From positions 1 through 31,956 of the IMG/VR virus record IMGVR_UViG_3300009181_002628: 31,956 nt of DNA; one strand, given 5' to 3'. This document shows positions 14,808-22,670 of the stretch, one piece after another (position 1 is the stretch's first letter; the number at the start of each line of letters is the position of its first letter). The translations under genes were made by a program, and so were the position numbers. This DNA is from a virus. The notes under the pieces were generated by a model. It was not told where the DNA came from, did no database searches, and saw only the letters and a program-made list of their open reading frames with translations.

Positions 14808-15033
14808 GTTTTTCCTTTAAGTATTGTTTCAATTCTGTAAATCCACCGACTAATACCTCGTCGATGAAGATTTGAGGCACGGTCCGTGCATTGGGCACAG
14901 CTTCTAACAATTGCTCTCGTGTATGGCCGTTGCCGATATGACGTTCTTCGTATTCAATATGTTGGGATTCTAATAACGACTTTGCTTGTTTGCAAAAGAC
15001 ACAATTGTCCTTGGTCCAGATTATTGCTTTCAT
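14797..15033 (-). CDS. Glutaredoxin
   Basis: A 78-residue thioredoxin-fold redox protein that recycles disulfides, most likely those of the neighbouring ribonucleotide reductase. Active site CVFC (Cys11, Cys14), cis-Pro loop TVP (51-53) and glutathione-binding GGF (63-65) are all at family positions. The Shine-Dalgarno AAGGAG lies before the ATG at 15033, 11 bases after nrdB. The same gene order (nrdA, nrdB, grx) occurs in many T4-like phages, supporting the role as reductant of NrdA. Confidence 0.93.
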   Translation of the reverse strand: MKAIIWTKDNCVFCKQAKSLLESQHIEYEERHIGNGHTREQLLEAVPNARTVPQIFIDEVLVGGFTELKQYLKEKHVN

Positions 15034-15044
15034 CTATCTCCTTA

Positions 15045-16145
15045 TTATATAGTCGGCAAACTGTCATAGTCAAGATCTTCAGACAATACACCAATTACAT
15101 AGGAGGTACTTTCGGATTCCTGCAGAGCAGTTTGTTTGTTGCTGGTATTCACATGTTTTGAAAACCACGGAATGGGGGTTGTTTTTGGTGATGGGAATTG
15201 ATATTTAAGGCCAATCTCTTTCAGGGCGGCCGCAGCGGTAAAGTCCATAAAGTCTTTTAGAATATTTGCATTAAGACCAATCACCGGACCTTTCGAGAAT
15301 AGAAATTCTGCCCAGGCTTTTTCTTCACGTATCACATCTGCATATATCTTTGCGACTTCATCCACACACTCTAATTTCGCAGTGGCAAAACGAGCATCTT
15401 CTTTGACAACTTGATTGATGATATATGCAGTCCAATCTTTATGTAATATTTCATCTTGAAGAATTAATGAAATGATATTTCCATTGCCCATGAAGATTCT
15501 ATTCTCGACCATGGCAAGACTGGTGGCAAAACTAACCATAAAACGCAATGCTTCTAATGCATAACTGGCATGTAGAGCAAGCCAGATTGATTTGACATGC
15601 TCTTTCTCTGATACTGGTTGACCAACTGCTTTACGGCAGTTTAGGATATGTAAATCTTCATAATACTCGCCAACTGTTGATGCCATTTCAATAATTTCAT
15701 TTGTGTCATGTATTGTATTGAAGATATCTTTTGGCACATTATAGATGTTGCGAATGATATGGCTATAGCTTTTGCTATGCAGATTTGTTTCAAACATACT
15801 CCATATTGTGACCAATGCTTCCAATTCTGGTAATGAAACAACTGGGCTGAATATTTGCACAGGGGCTCTTCCCTGTATAGAATCCAGTGCTGTTTGTCGT
15901 AATAGATTGCTGGTGAAGATGTGACGCACTGTATCACTTGCATCTTTAAAATCACCTGCATCTTTAGTAAGACTGATTTCTTCAGGTACCCAGAAAAATC
16001 CACGCTGCATCTCTTCAAATTTTGCAATTTTAGGATAGCGGAATTCTTCAAATCTCTGAACAGTGACTGGTCCAGCAGGATCAAGAAACATCTTACGGTT
16101 TAGATAGTCTGTTCTAGTCTTTAAATTATATTGTTCTTGACTCAT
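15045..16145 (-). CDS. nrdB: Ribonucleotide reductase beta subunit, class Ia
   Basis: Carries the di-iron centre and tyrosyl radical for NrdA. 366 residues from the ATG at 16145, which overlaps the nrdA stop (ATGA). By alignment with E. coli NrdB from memory: Asp88 (ALDSIQGR), Glu119, His123 and radical Tyr127 (FETNLHSKSYSH), Glu198 (ALEALRF), Glu232 and His235 (DEILH). All iron ligands are present, but the first Glu and His are spaced ExxxH rather than the usual ExxH: one residue appears inserted in that helix. The C-terminal acidic tail (SEDLDYDSLPTI) fits the NrdA-docking peptide. Coupled with glutaredoxin downstream. Confidence 0.95.
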   Translation of the reverse strand: MSQEQYNLKTRTDYLNRKMFLDPAGPVTVQRFEEFRYPKIAKFEEMQRGFFWVPEEISLTKDAGDFKDASDTVRHIFTSNLLRQTALDSIQGRAPVQIFSPVVSLPELEALVTIWSMFETNLHSKSYSHIIRNIYNVPKDIFNTIHDTNEIIEMASTVGEYYEDLHILNCRKAVGQPVSEKEHVKSIWLALHASYALEALRFMVSFATSLAMVENRIFMGNGNIISLILQDEILHKDWTAYIINQVVKEDARFATAKLECVDEVAKIYADVIREEKAWAEFLFSKGPVIGLNANILKDFMDFTAAAALKEIGLKYQFPSPKTTPIPWFSKHVNTSNKQTALQESESTSYVIGVLSEDLDYDSLPTI

Positions 16146-18454
16146 AACGTGCATGCCTCACAAGGTTCGTCATCTTCGGGTATTGTCATTGTGGGTGTTT
16201 CTTCAGCCGCTGCCTTTGCCCCTTGCTTGTCTATCAATGAATAGTATACGGTCTTAAGACCCCAATGATGTGCCAGCATTAAATTCTTTGCGATGAGAGT
16301 TGTGGGCACTTTTCTATCAAGGAAATACTTTGGCGAATAGAAAGTATTTGTACTAATACTTTGATCAACATACGCAGCCAATACCGATGCGGTCTTTAAG
16401 TATCCCACACAATCTGGTTGATCCCACATGAGTTGATACTTGTTCTTTAATCTATGATACTCAGGCACAACCTGTGTTAAACTTCCAGCTTTGCTTTCTT
16501 TAACTGAGATTAGGCTCATGGGCATCTCAATACCATTTGTGCTGTTGATTACAACCGAGCTGGACTCAACTGGAGCAATGGCCATGAGTGTGGCATTGCG
16601 AACACCATGTTTCTTCATGTTGATACGTAGAGTTTCCCAATCCATTTCCGGAGAGAAGTTTGTTAGTTCATCGACACCTTTGGCACGCAACTCCCAGGGG
16701 AATGTGCCTTGTCCATACCGTGTCTGTGCGCTATGTAAACATGAGCCACGTTCTTGTGCCATTTCCACAGTGGCTTCTGTCAAGTAGAATGCTTGATGTT
16801 CCATCCAACTCTTTACTTCGGCTAATGCATCGGCTTCGCCATATTTCAACCCACGCTTGGCATGCCAATATGCAAGATTTGTAACACCTATACCAAGTGG
16901 TTGGATTTCATCATTGCTTAATTTACTTTGTATGGAGAGGAAATCTTGATAGTCAAGTATATTGCAAAGGCTACGTTGCAGCACACGGCAAACACGGCGC
17001 ATATCTTCTGGATTACGGAATGCTCCCCAATTTATACTTCCTAACGTGCATAGTGCTATACGTCCTGTTTCGTCATCTAACCGTTTAAACGGCTTGGTGG
17101 GCAACAATATCTCCACACATAAATTACTTTGATATATTGTATGAAAGTCTGGATCAAATGGACCTTGCTTTTGCACGTTGTCAATGTTCACAAGATAGAT
17201 ACGACCGGTGTCGGTTCTCTCTTTAAGAATACCACCTTTAAATACTTCCTCAGCACTCATTACTTTCTTGCGTAGATCTGTACGCTTCTCACATTCTACA
17301 TAAAGTTTTTCAAATGCGGCAGTATTTTTATAAAATGCTTCGTACAGTTCCGGTATTTCATTTGGATCGAAAAATGTTATATTTTCTTTGTTCTTAAAAC
17401 GTCTCCAAAAGAATGCAGACAGCACAACACCATAGTCCATGTGCCGCACACGAGTTTCGTCTGTGCCTTGATTGTTCTTTAATACAATAAGGTCATCGAA
17501 TTGATGATGCCATATGGGATAGAATACTGTGGCGCTGGCATTGCGAATCCCACCTTGACTGCAGGAACGTAGATCACCAAACCATTTTTTAAGGAATGGT
17601 ATCATACCGGTGTGCATGATCTCTCCACCTCTGATAGGACTTCCGAGTGGTCTCAGTCTACCAATCTCTAAACCAATACCAGCACGTTTGCTGGCATACT
17701 TTGCCATCATCTCGCCACTAGCAAAAATGCTGTCAAGATCATCATCACTGCGAATGAGTACACAACTACTGAACTGTTTAGTAGGTGTCCCAAGCCCAGC
17801 AAGAACAGGAGTAGCGAGAGTAAATAAACCGTCAGAAGCCGCATGGTAATAATCCTTTATGTAACGCATCTTCGCGTTGTTGGGTTCTTCGTTGTGGAAC
17901 ACAGTGGCGGCTGCAATCATATACCGTACTTGAGGAGTTTCGTAAATTTCCTTTGTGGCACGATTGCGAACCAGGTACTTTTCAATCAGTTGTTCAATCG
18001 CAGCATAGCTATATTGTTCATCCTTGTCATGGTCGATGAGATCATTCATCTTATCCCATTCTTCTTTGTTATACCATGTTAATAGTTCGGCGGTATATAA
18101 TCCAGTTGCCACATTCTTCTTCACGATGTCATACAGATGAGGAGGTTCATAACTGCCATATACATCTTTGCGTAACATGCTTAGTCGTTGCCTACCAGCT
18201 ACATATTGATAATTTGTATGTCCAACATCCGGATTAGATTCAACATCGATCAGATCAACAATTGCACGTAATGTTATGCCGTCAATTTCTTTGGTGGTAA
18301 TGCCATCATAGAAATGCAATTGTGCTTTAATTTCCACCATGCTCTGACTGACATCAGCCGTACCTTTGCACACTTTAGCAATTTGCGTTTGCCATTTTTC
18401 CAACGACAATAGTTCTTTCTTGCCATCTCGTTTTAATACTGTGATTGCGGTCAT
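16142..18454 (-). CDS. nrdA: Ribonucleotide reductase alpha subunit, class Ia
   Basis: Reduces ribonucleoside diphosphates to deoxy forms for phage DNA synthesis. 770 residues, the full family length. Residues 1-90 form the ATP-cone (VLKRDGKKELLSLEKW), the allosteric switch. Catalytic features: Cys231 (FSSCVL), the radical-site loop Asn444-Leu-Cys446-Val-Glu448, Cys469 (IALCTLGS), the radical-transfer Tyr-Tyr in KTVYYSL, and the C-terminal redox pair Cys765/Cys768 (PCEACTL). No intron, intein or frameshift is present. An AAGGTGAG precedes the ATG. nrdB overlaps its end. Confidence 0.97.
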   Translation of the reverse strand: MTAITVLKRDGKKELLSLEKWQTQIAKVCKGTADVSQSMVEIKAQLHFYDGITTKEIDGITLRAIVDLIDVESNPDVGHTNYQYVAGRQRLSMLRKDVYGSYEPPHLYDIVKKNVATGLYTAELLTWYNKEEWDKMNDLIDHDKDEQYSYAAIEQLIEKYLVRNRATKEIYETPQVRYMIAAATVFHNEEPNNAKMRYIKDYYHAASDGLFTLATPVLAGLGTPTKQFSSCVLIRSDDDLDSIFASGEMMAKYASKRAGIGLEIGRLRPLGSPIRGGEIMHTGMIPFLKKWFGDLRSCSQGGIRNASATVFYPIWHHQFDDLIVLKNNQGTDETRVRHMDYGVVLSAFFWRRFKNKENITFFDPNEIPELYEAFYKNTAAFEKLYVECEKRTDLRKKVMSAEEVFKGGILKERTDTGRIYLVNIDNVQKQGPFDPDFHTIYQSNLCVEILLPTKPFKRLDDETGRIALCTLGSINWGAFRNPEDMRRVCRVLQRSLCNILDYQDFLSIQSKLSNDEIQPLGIGVTNLAYWHAKRGLKYGEADALAEVKSWMEHQAFYLTEATVEMAQERGSCLHSAQTRYGQGTFPWELRAKGVDELTNFSPEMDWETLRINMKKHGVRNATLMAIAPVESSSVVINSTNGIEMPMSLISVKESKAGSLTQVVPEYHRLKNKYQLMWDQPDCVGYLKTASVLAAYVDQSISTNTFYSPKYFLDRKVPTTLIAKNLMLAHHWGLKTVYYSLIDKQGAKAAAEETPTMTIPEDDEPCEACTL

Positions 18455-18466
18455 TTACTTCTCACC

Positions 18467-18961
18467 TTAATATTTTTGTTTTATATCTTTTTCTGTAATT
18501 ATTTTTTTATATATGGAATTTGAATCAGTATTTAACAACAATTCTGTTTCCCAATTTAGAATGTATTTGTTGCTGCATGCTATCACTATGCTATGGTCTT
18601 GTTCGGTCAATACCATTTGAAAATCCTGTATATCTGGATGCTCTGCCAGTGTTAAAGTATAGCATATTCCAAGACATTTTGCAACATCACAATAGAGATT
18701 ATCATCCAGAAGTTGCCAAGGATTGGGCCAGGTCTCATATTCATCCCAGTGCAAATGATATGCGGTCCAAGGTGCTGCTGCCCACCATGTGTTTACAGCA
18801 GCAAGTGCTATTTCTATTGGTTGTGTTGAAAGAGATTCACGCAAGTTGTGCCAAGCAGCCAGCCGGTCTTCAAATCTCGCCGGCCACATGTTATACCAAT
18901 CGTGTAATAGAATACGAAAGGATGCCGTCAAAGCCGGTATTGGTGGTGGTGTATTTGACAA
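18467..18961 (-). CDS. Conserved phage protein overlapping the tail-spike gene
   Basis: 164 residues rich in Trp. The pattern NTWWAAAPWTAYHLHWDEYE, TWPNPWQLLDDNLYCDVAK and LGICYTLTLAEHP is a signature I know from conserved hypothetical proteins of T4-like phages of aquatic bacteria, where it lies beside tail-fibre genes; function unknown. The longest start is a TTG at 18961, which would overlap the tail-spike end by 71 bases in another frame. The segment HDWYNMWPARFEDRLAAWH looks coding and lies across the overlap, favouring the long form. The alternative is the ATG at 18889, two bases after the spike stop (140 aa). A role as tail-fibre assembly helper is a guess from position. Confidence 0.7.
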   Translation of the reverse strand: MSNTPPPIPALTASFRILLHDWYNMWPARFEDRLAAWHNLRESLSTQPIEIALAAVNTWWAAAPWTAYHLHWDEYETWPNPWQLLDDNLYCDVAKCLGICYTLTLAEHPDIQDFQMVLTEQDHSIVIACSNKYILNWETELLLNTDSNSIYKKIITEKDIKQKY

Positions 18962-20492
18962 AGATAACCCCGGCAGTTTCTGTCACACTAAACGTTACTC
19001 CTGGGCTAACGTTTTGAACGCTAGTATTATTAGAGTTTAAATTAGTGCCTGCATTGTCTGTACCGCCCACCACTGTGAGAGTACCTGTTTGCACATTAAC
19101 ATCTCGAATTATGGTATAATCCATTTTAAATGCCTGGCCAACGAGTGCTGCATTCAAGGTAACGACGGTAGCTGCAACTGCCGTATTGTTTACTAAAGTT
19201 GCACGTAATCCACTGCTGCGCACATAGGTACCAAGTGCCCACGTTACTCCATTTTGACTGGCTATACTGGCAGTGTTATTGAGATTAATCCTACGATACG
19301 TTGCTGTATACGCATCCCCACGTTGAAACATATCTCCCAAGCATATATTATTGCTGGCAGTAATTTCAATTATTGTGGTAGCTGGATTTGTTGTACCATT
19401 AAAATGATTACCAACATCATAAAAAATATTGTATCCAGTGCTATTAAGACTTACTGCGCCAATATACACACCTTGTGCGTATATGTTATCGAACGTACTA
19501 CTCAATATTTTAAATCCAGTTGGGCCGCCTAACACTGGCGTGCCTGCACCAAGCACCACTCCTTGATATAGGGTATCAAAATTAGAACTACTTATGGTTA
19601 TGCCTTTTACTTGTGCGTCAGTATTAGCACCATACACTGTACCGGAAAATTCGCAGCGATCAAATACAATCTGACTTGTTACTAAACTGGCAGTGCTGGC
19701 AAATCTCACGCCGGCTGTGTCTTTTACTGTTGTGGTAAGATCAGCTTGAAGCAATGGTCCACGAAATGTTACATTTTGAAAACTACAGTCGACCGCATCT
19801 TCAACAAGAAATATATCAGCATCTGGATCTAATGATTCGAATGCCATGTTAGAGATAGTGATACTCTGTGGTGGTGTTGCTGAATTAGAACCAATATTAG
19901 CGCCGGTCTGTTGTTTACTATCACCAGTACGGGCAACGTATGCTCTTAATGCACTATCATCGCCCGAATTAAGCTGTATCCGGCTGTTACTAACTCCCTC
20001 CCCATACAGGGTCGCCCAAGTGGGAATTACTATACTTTGGCTAACAAGATATACACCTGCTGGGAAAAATAACGAACGGCGAATTTCCGGATTTACTTCT
20101 CTGCAATATAACTGATATAATGCGCGATTTATAGCATCTGTGTCATCTGTGATACCATCACCTACTGCTCCAAAGTCCTTGACACTGGCAAATTGATCTA
20201 ACCATGTTTGCAAACTTTGTACTATGGGATTTCCTGTAGTTGGTCCGGTCTGCACAGTGTATCCGGCAGCAGCACCTTCATACGTGTAGGCAGTATTAAA
20301 TCCCAGTATATCTGAAAACTCAGTGAGTATTTCAGTATTACCTACTACAGGGGCACCTTCCTCCAGCGTACCATTTCCAATGTATAGCTGGCGTGTATCT
20401 ATACTCCAGCCCAATTCAGCACCGCTGAGCTGTGGAAGATTTTCTGCAGTTCCTTTGCGCTGAGTAATCCTAGATATTGATACAATTGCCAT
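18891..20492 (-). CDS. Tail spike / receptor-binding protein with pectate-lyase-like fold
   Basis: 533 residues. The N-terminal SRITQRKGTAENLPQLSGAE, then LGWSIDTRQLYIGNG (to about 41), resembles the virion-attachment domain of major tropism determinant proteins. Residues 103-122 (VKDFGAVGDGITDDTDAINR) and FPAGVYLVSQSIVIP are the start of a right-handed beta-helix of the Pectate_lyase_3 type, common in polysaccharide-cleaving phage spikes. Repeated Asn/Ser/Thr-rich strands fill the middle, and a small C-terminal beta domain ends SYSITRLV. It probably recognises or degrades a surface glycan of the host. Catalytic residues cannot be assigned. A CTAAATA late motif lies about 27 bases before the ATG. 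Confidence 0.88.
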   Translation of the reverse strand: MAIVSISRITQRKGTAENLPQLSGAELGWSIDTRQLYIGNGTLEEGAPVVGNTEILTEFSDILGFNTAYTYEGAAAGYTVQTGPTTGNPIVQSLQTWLDQFASVKDFGAVGDGITDDTDAINRALYQLYCREVNPEIRRSLFFPAGVYLVSQSIVIPTWATLYGEGVSNSRIQLNSGDDSALRAYVARTGDSKQQTGANIGSNSATPPQSITISNMAFESLDPDADIFLVEDAVDCSFQNVTFRGPLLQADLTTTVKDTAGVRFASTASLVTSQIVFDRCEFSGTVYGANTDAQVKGITISSSNFDTLYQGVVLGAGTPVLGGPTGFKILSSTFDNIYAQGVYIGAVSLNSTGYNIFYDVGNHFNGTTNPATTIIEITASNNICLGDMFQRGDAYTATYRRINLNNTASIASQNGVTWALGTYVRSSGLRATLVNNTAVAATVVTLNAALVGQAFKMDYTIIRDVNVQTGTLTVVGGTDNAGTNLNSNNTSVQNVSPGVTFSVTETAGVIFVKYTTTNTGFDGILSYSITRLV

Positions 20493-20513
20493 GTTTATTG
20501 TCCTTGCGTTTGG

Positions 20514-21227
20514 TCAAGTATTTAGCATATAATACTGTTCCACCTTCTCCCACCATTTGACCCGATACTTTTCAAACTCAGCACCTTCAACTATAAATTC
20601 TTGATATATTGGCTGTGTGGTAAAGTTTCCAGCTGCATCTACCGTGGGTTTAACGCACATTAGAATCACACCTTTACTAATTGTAGTCCCATGCAGGGCA
20701 TTATGTGCTTCTGCATACGCAGCTAATTGTATGAAATAATCATCAATCCATTCACGTTTCTTGGGACGATTAGTTTGTTTGTAATCAAGTATGCTTTCAG
20801 AATTTAAATGCAAGCCAGCACCATCTGTCGTTCCTGCATATACTTCCGGATAATACAGTGGTACTTCCACTCCCCAGAATTCATTGACGTTGCACAATCC
20901 CCGTTCAATTACCAACTGCGCCATGGCATGGCTAGGCCAACTAAATGGGTTTGTGCCACGTTGTTTAAGCTCACCAGTTTTGATATAGTCTTCCAAATAG
21001 CTGTGCATCCTGGTGCCGCGATTGGCTGCTTCTGTGGTAATTTCCTGTGCTTTTTTTACTCCCACAGTGGCACGCCATTTGGCAAGACCTTGACGTTTTT
21101 CTTCTGATTCTGTTCGACTTAGAATTGTAGTTACACTGGGCAAATTGCCACCGGGTGTAGAATACATACGACTGCCATTTACTGTTTGTCTTGATAGTGC
21201 TTGATAGTTAAATCGTTCGTTAAACAT
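20514..21227 (-). CDS. PD-(D/E)XK exonuclease (RecB/MGME1-like)
   Basis: 237 residues. N-terminal SVTTILSRTESEEKRQGLAK is the usual opening of phage and mitochondrial MGME1-like single-strand exonucleases. The catalytic core reads RGTRMH (His75), WGVEVPL (Glu121), AGTTDGAG (Asp135), ILDYKQ (Asp148, Lys150) and FIQLAAY (Gln167), the complete motif set. Only two cysteines are present, so it is not one of the nucleases that carry an iron-sulfur cluster. Its ATG overlaps the iscA stop (TAATG), so it is co-translated with the iron-sulfur pair. The probable role is DNA recombination/processing or host DNA recycling. Confidence 0.88.
   Translation of the reverse strand: MFNERFNYQALSRQTVNGSRMYSTPGGNLPSVTTILSRTESEEKRQGLAKWRATVGVKKAQEITTEAANRGTRMHSYLEDYIKTGELKQRGTNPFSWPSHAMAQLVIERGLCNVNEFWGVEVPLYYPEVYAGTTDGAGLHLNSESILDYKQTNRPKKREWIDDYFIQLAAYAEAHNALHGTTISKGVILMCVKPTVDAAGNFTTQPIYQEFIVEGAEFEKYRVKWWEKVEQYYMLNT
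20519..20525 (-). promoter_or_regulatory. Late-type promoter (CTAAATA) of the tail spike
   Basis: CTAAATA on the minus strand, within the end of the exonuclease gene; an AAGGA ribosome site follows before the spike ATG at 20492. It lets the late spike be expressed independently of the upstream operon. Confidence 0.6.
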
Positions 21228-21547
21228 TATATCCTAAATGATTCACCGCAACCGCAGCGGTCTTTTTCGAGAGTGTTGATAAAATCGAACCCTTCATTGA
21301 GTCCTTTGCGTGTGTAATCCACTGTCATGCCATCGATATACACCAAACTCTTGGGATCAACAAATATGTTACAGCCTTGTGATTCAAAACATTCATCGTC
21401 TGTGGTTGGAGTATCTACATATTCTAACACATAAGCAAGCCCTGAGCAACCGGTAGTTTTAACTCCAACTTTGATTCCAAGACCTCGACCACGTCGTTCT
21501 AATTGATTTTTTATTTTGGTTGCAGCAATTTCAGTTATGGTGATCAT
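21227..21547 (-). CDS. iscA: IscA/HesB iron-sulfur carrier
   Basis: A-type carriers receive Fe-S clusters from a scaffold and pass them to target proteins. The 106 residues contain the three cluster cysteines: Cys34 (TTGCSG) and Cys98/Cys100 (RCGCGESF), plus the family strand pair GIKVGVKTTGCSGLAYVLEY. Length matches host IscA. It overlaps iscU upstream (ATGA) and the exonuclease downstream (TAATG). The pairing with IscU argues that the phage adds to host Fe-S assembly. No IscS, HscA or ferredoxin is encoded, so host sulfur donors are needed. Confidence 0.95.
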   Translation of the reverse strand: MITITEIAATKIKNQLERRGRGLGIKVGVKTTGCSGLAYVLEYVDTPTTDDECFESQGCNIFVDPKSLVYIDGMTVDYTRKGLNEGFDFINTLEKDRCGCGESFRI

Positions 21548-21927
21548 GCTGTTTTTACTTTATTTTTATAGTCAGCAATAGCTGCCTTTATGCTATCTTC
21601 GGCAAGAATAGAACAATGTATTTTCACGGGCGGAAGTGCTAATTCGTTTGCAATAGCTGAATTGTTTATCGCATAGGCTTGATCCAATGTTTTACCTTTG
21701 ATCCATTCTGTCACCAACGATGAACTTGCAATCGCTGATCCACATCCATACGTTTTAAACTTGGCATCAACAATGATATTATCTTCTACTTTGATACTTA
21801 ATTTTAAAACATCACCGCAAGACGGGGCTCCCACCAGTCCAACTCCCACTGAGGTATCGTCCTTGGGGAATGATCCCACATTCCGGGGATTTTCATAATG
21901 GTCCAATAGGGCTTTACTGTATGACAT
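21544..21927 (-). CDS. iscU: IscU iron-sulfur scaffold
   Basis: IscU builds [2Fe-2S] clusters with sulfur from IscS. The 127-residue protein has all ligands: Cys37 and Asp39 (GAPSCGDV), Cys62 (TYGCGSAIASSS), His104 and Cys105 (KIHCSILAED). It also keeps LPPVK (98-102), the motif recognised by the chaperone HscA, so it can use host HscA/HscB. The start DHYENPRNVGSF is typical. AAAGGA lies before the ATG at 21927, directly after the hydrolase stop. Probable clients are host or phage Fe-S enzymes; none is certain in this window. Confidence 0.96.
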   Translation of the reverse strand: MSYSKALLDHYENPRNVGSFPKDDTSVGVGLVGAPSCGDVLKLSIKVEDNIIVDAKFKTYGCGSAIASSSLVTEWIKGKTLDQAYAINNSAIANELALPPVKIHCSILAEDSIKAAIADYKNKVKTA

Positions 21928-21928
21928 A

Positions 21929-22501
21929 TTATCCTTTTATTTTATCACGTATAATATCTACCACTGCCGGATTCATAATAACTTCGTAATGATTTGTATG
22001 TAACTTGATCAAGTGCATGTCAGATCGATACTGCATACTATTTATTGTGACCACCCCGTCATTTGCTCCAACTATCCACGGACTTGATCCACGTGTGGTT
22101 ACTATGTTGGTCCATGGGTGCTGTATCTTTATTTCGTTCGAAGCACGTATTGGCCAACTGCCTGGGCCAATGTCTTGCATAAGACGATTAAAAGGCAAAA
22201 AGTATTGTGCAAAATCGGCAATCTCGGCACCACCATACGGTGTGCTTATGGTAATCGCACCACGCACCTTATTCTCAATTGCATGGGCTAGATGTACTGC
22301 ATATATTCCACCGAGACTATGTGTTATGAAATATATATCATCTAGCCCACGTAACTGTTGTTGCATTTCTTTAAGATTATGCTCAAACCCATTAGCACTG
22401 TCATATTCGATTACCAAATCATCTGTGTGATTTAATTGATCTCGTATGTAATTGAAACTGTCACCGGTGGCACTGGCTCCATGAATATATACCAGCTTCA
22501 T
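21929..22501 (-). CDS. Alpha/beta hydrolase (lipase/esterase-like)
   Basis: 190 residues with the alpha/beta-hydrolase order: oxyanion strand KLVYIHGASATGDSF (2-16), nucleophile elbow THSLGG (Ser62), acid GANDG (Asp148) and histidine HTNHYEV (His171). The YGGAEIADF segment after the elbow is typical of lipase/acyl-hydrolase-like members. No signal peptide, so the enzyme is cytoplasmic. The substrate is unknown; candidates are acyl esters or lipids, for host lipid turnover or lysis timing. No Shine-Dalgarno is visible; a hairpin touches the start codon (22501-22517). It leads the IscU-IscA-exonuclease cluster. Confidence 0.8.
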   Translation of the reverse strand: MKLVYIHGASATGDSFNYIRDQLNHTDDLVIEYDSANGFEHNLKEMQQQLRGLDDIYFITHSLGGIYAVHLAHAIENKVRGAITISTPYGGAEIADFAQYFLPFNRLMQDIGPGSWPIRASNEIKIQHPWTNIVTTRGSSPWIVGANDGVVTINSMQYRSDMHLIKLHTNHYEVIMNPAVVDIIRDKIKG

Positions 22502-22517
22502 TATTGTCTTACAATAA
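22501..22517 (-). other. Hairpin overlapping the hydrolase start codon
   Basis: A perfect 7-bp inverted repeat with a 3-base loop (22501-22507 with 22511-22517); its last base is the A of the hydrolase ATG. With no Shine-Dalgarno nearby, it may control initiation, or act as a weak end signal for the small gene upstream. Confidence 0.4.
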
Positions 22518-22524
22518 GAGTATA

Positions 22525-22638
22525 CTACTTTTTCCTAAAGAAGTCAACTAATTTGACTTGGATACTTACTGCCCAGGATGGTTGTGGGAAGTTCCAACCT
22601 ACGAATGCACCAATTGCTAACCAGAATAGAGTTTCCAT
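22525..22638 (-). CDS. Tiny membrane protein (37 aa)
   Basis: A 37-codon gene from the ATG at 22638 to the TAG at 22525-22527. AAAGGA lies before the start and an AATAAATA late motif upstream. The protein starts METLFWLAIGAFVGWNFPQP, a single amphipathic/hydrophobic span, and ends with an amphipathic basic tail (VKLVDFFRKK). Similar 'GAFVGWNFPQP' mini-proteins occur in other T4-like phages, from memory; none has an assigned function. The dedicated promoter and ribosome site make it a likely real late gene, perhaps membrane- or virion-associated. Confidence 0.65.
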   Translation of the reverse strand: METLFWLAIGAFVGWNFPQPSWAVSIQVKLVDFFRKK

Positions 22639-22662
22639 TTTGTTATCCTTTTCGTTATGCTG

Positions 22663-22670
22663 TATTTATT
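22663..22670 (-). promoter_or_regulatory. Late-type promoter (AATAAATA) for the 37-aa gene
   Basis: AATAAATA on the minus strand at the end of the PP-loop gene, 24 bases before the ATG at 22638, one mismatch from the T4 late core. The ribosome site lies between. Confidence 0.6.

Noticed and set aside
16142-18454. Intron or intein in nrdA
   Set aside because: The frame is continuous at normal length with all motifs at the expected spacing.
18520-19017. A 165-codon open frame on the plus strand
   Set aside because: It lies opposite two well-supported minus-strand genes, has no ribosome site or family features, and its protein has the odd composition of an antisense frame.
18891-20492. A diversity-generating retroelement at the Mtd-like spike
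   Set aside because: No reverse transcriptase and no template/variable repeat pair are visible, and the resemblance is limited to the N-terminal attachment domain.
20514-21227. Iron-sulfur cluster in the exonuclease as the reason for IscU/IscA
   Set aside because: AddB/Cas4-type clusters need four cysteines; only two are present, far from the right pattern.
22005-22430. A 141-codon plus-strand frame opposite the hydrolase
   Set aside because: It is antisense to a gene with a complete catalytic triad and shows no domain, promoter or ribosome site.
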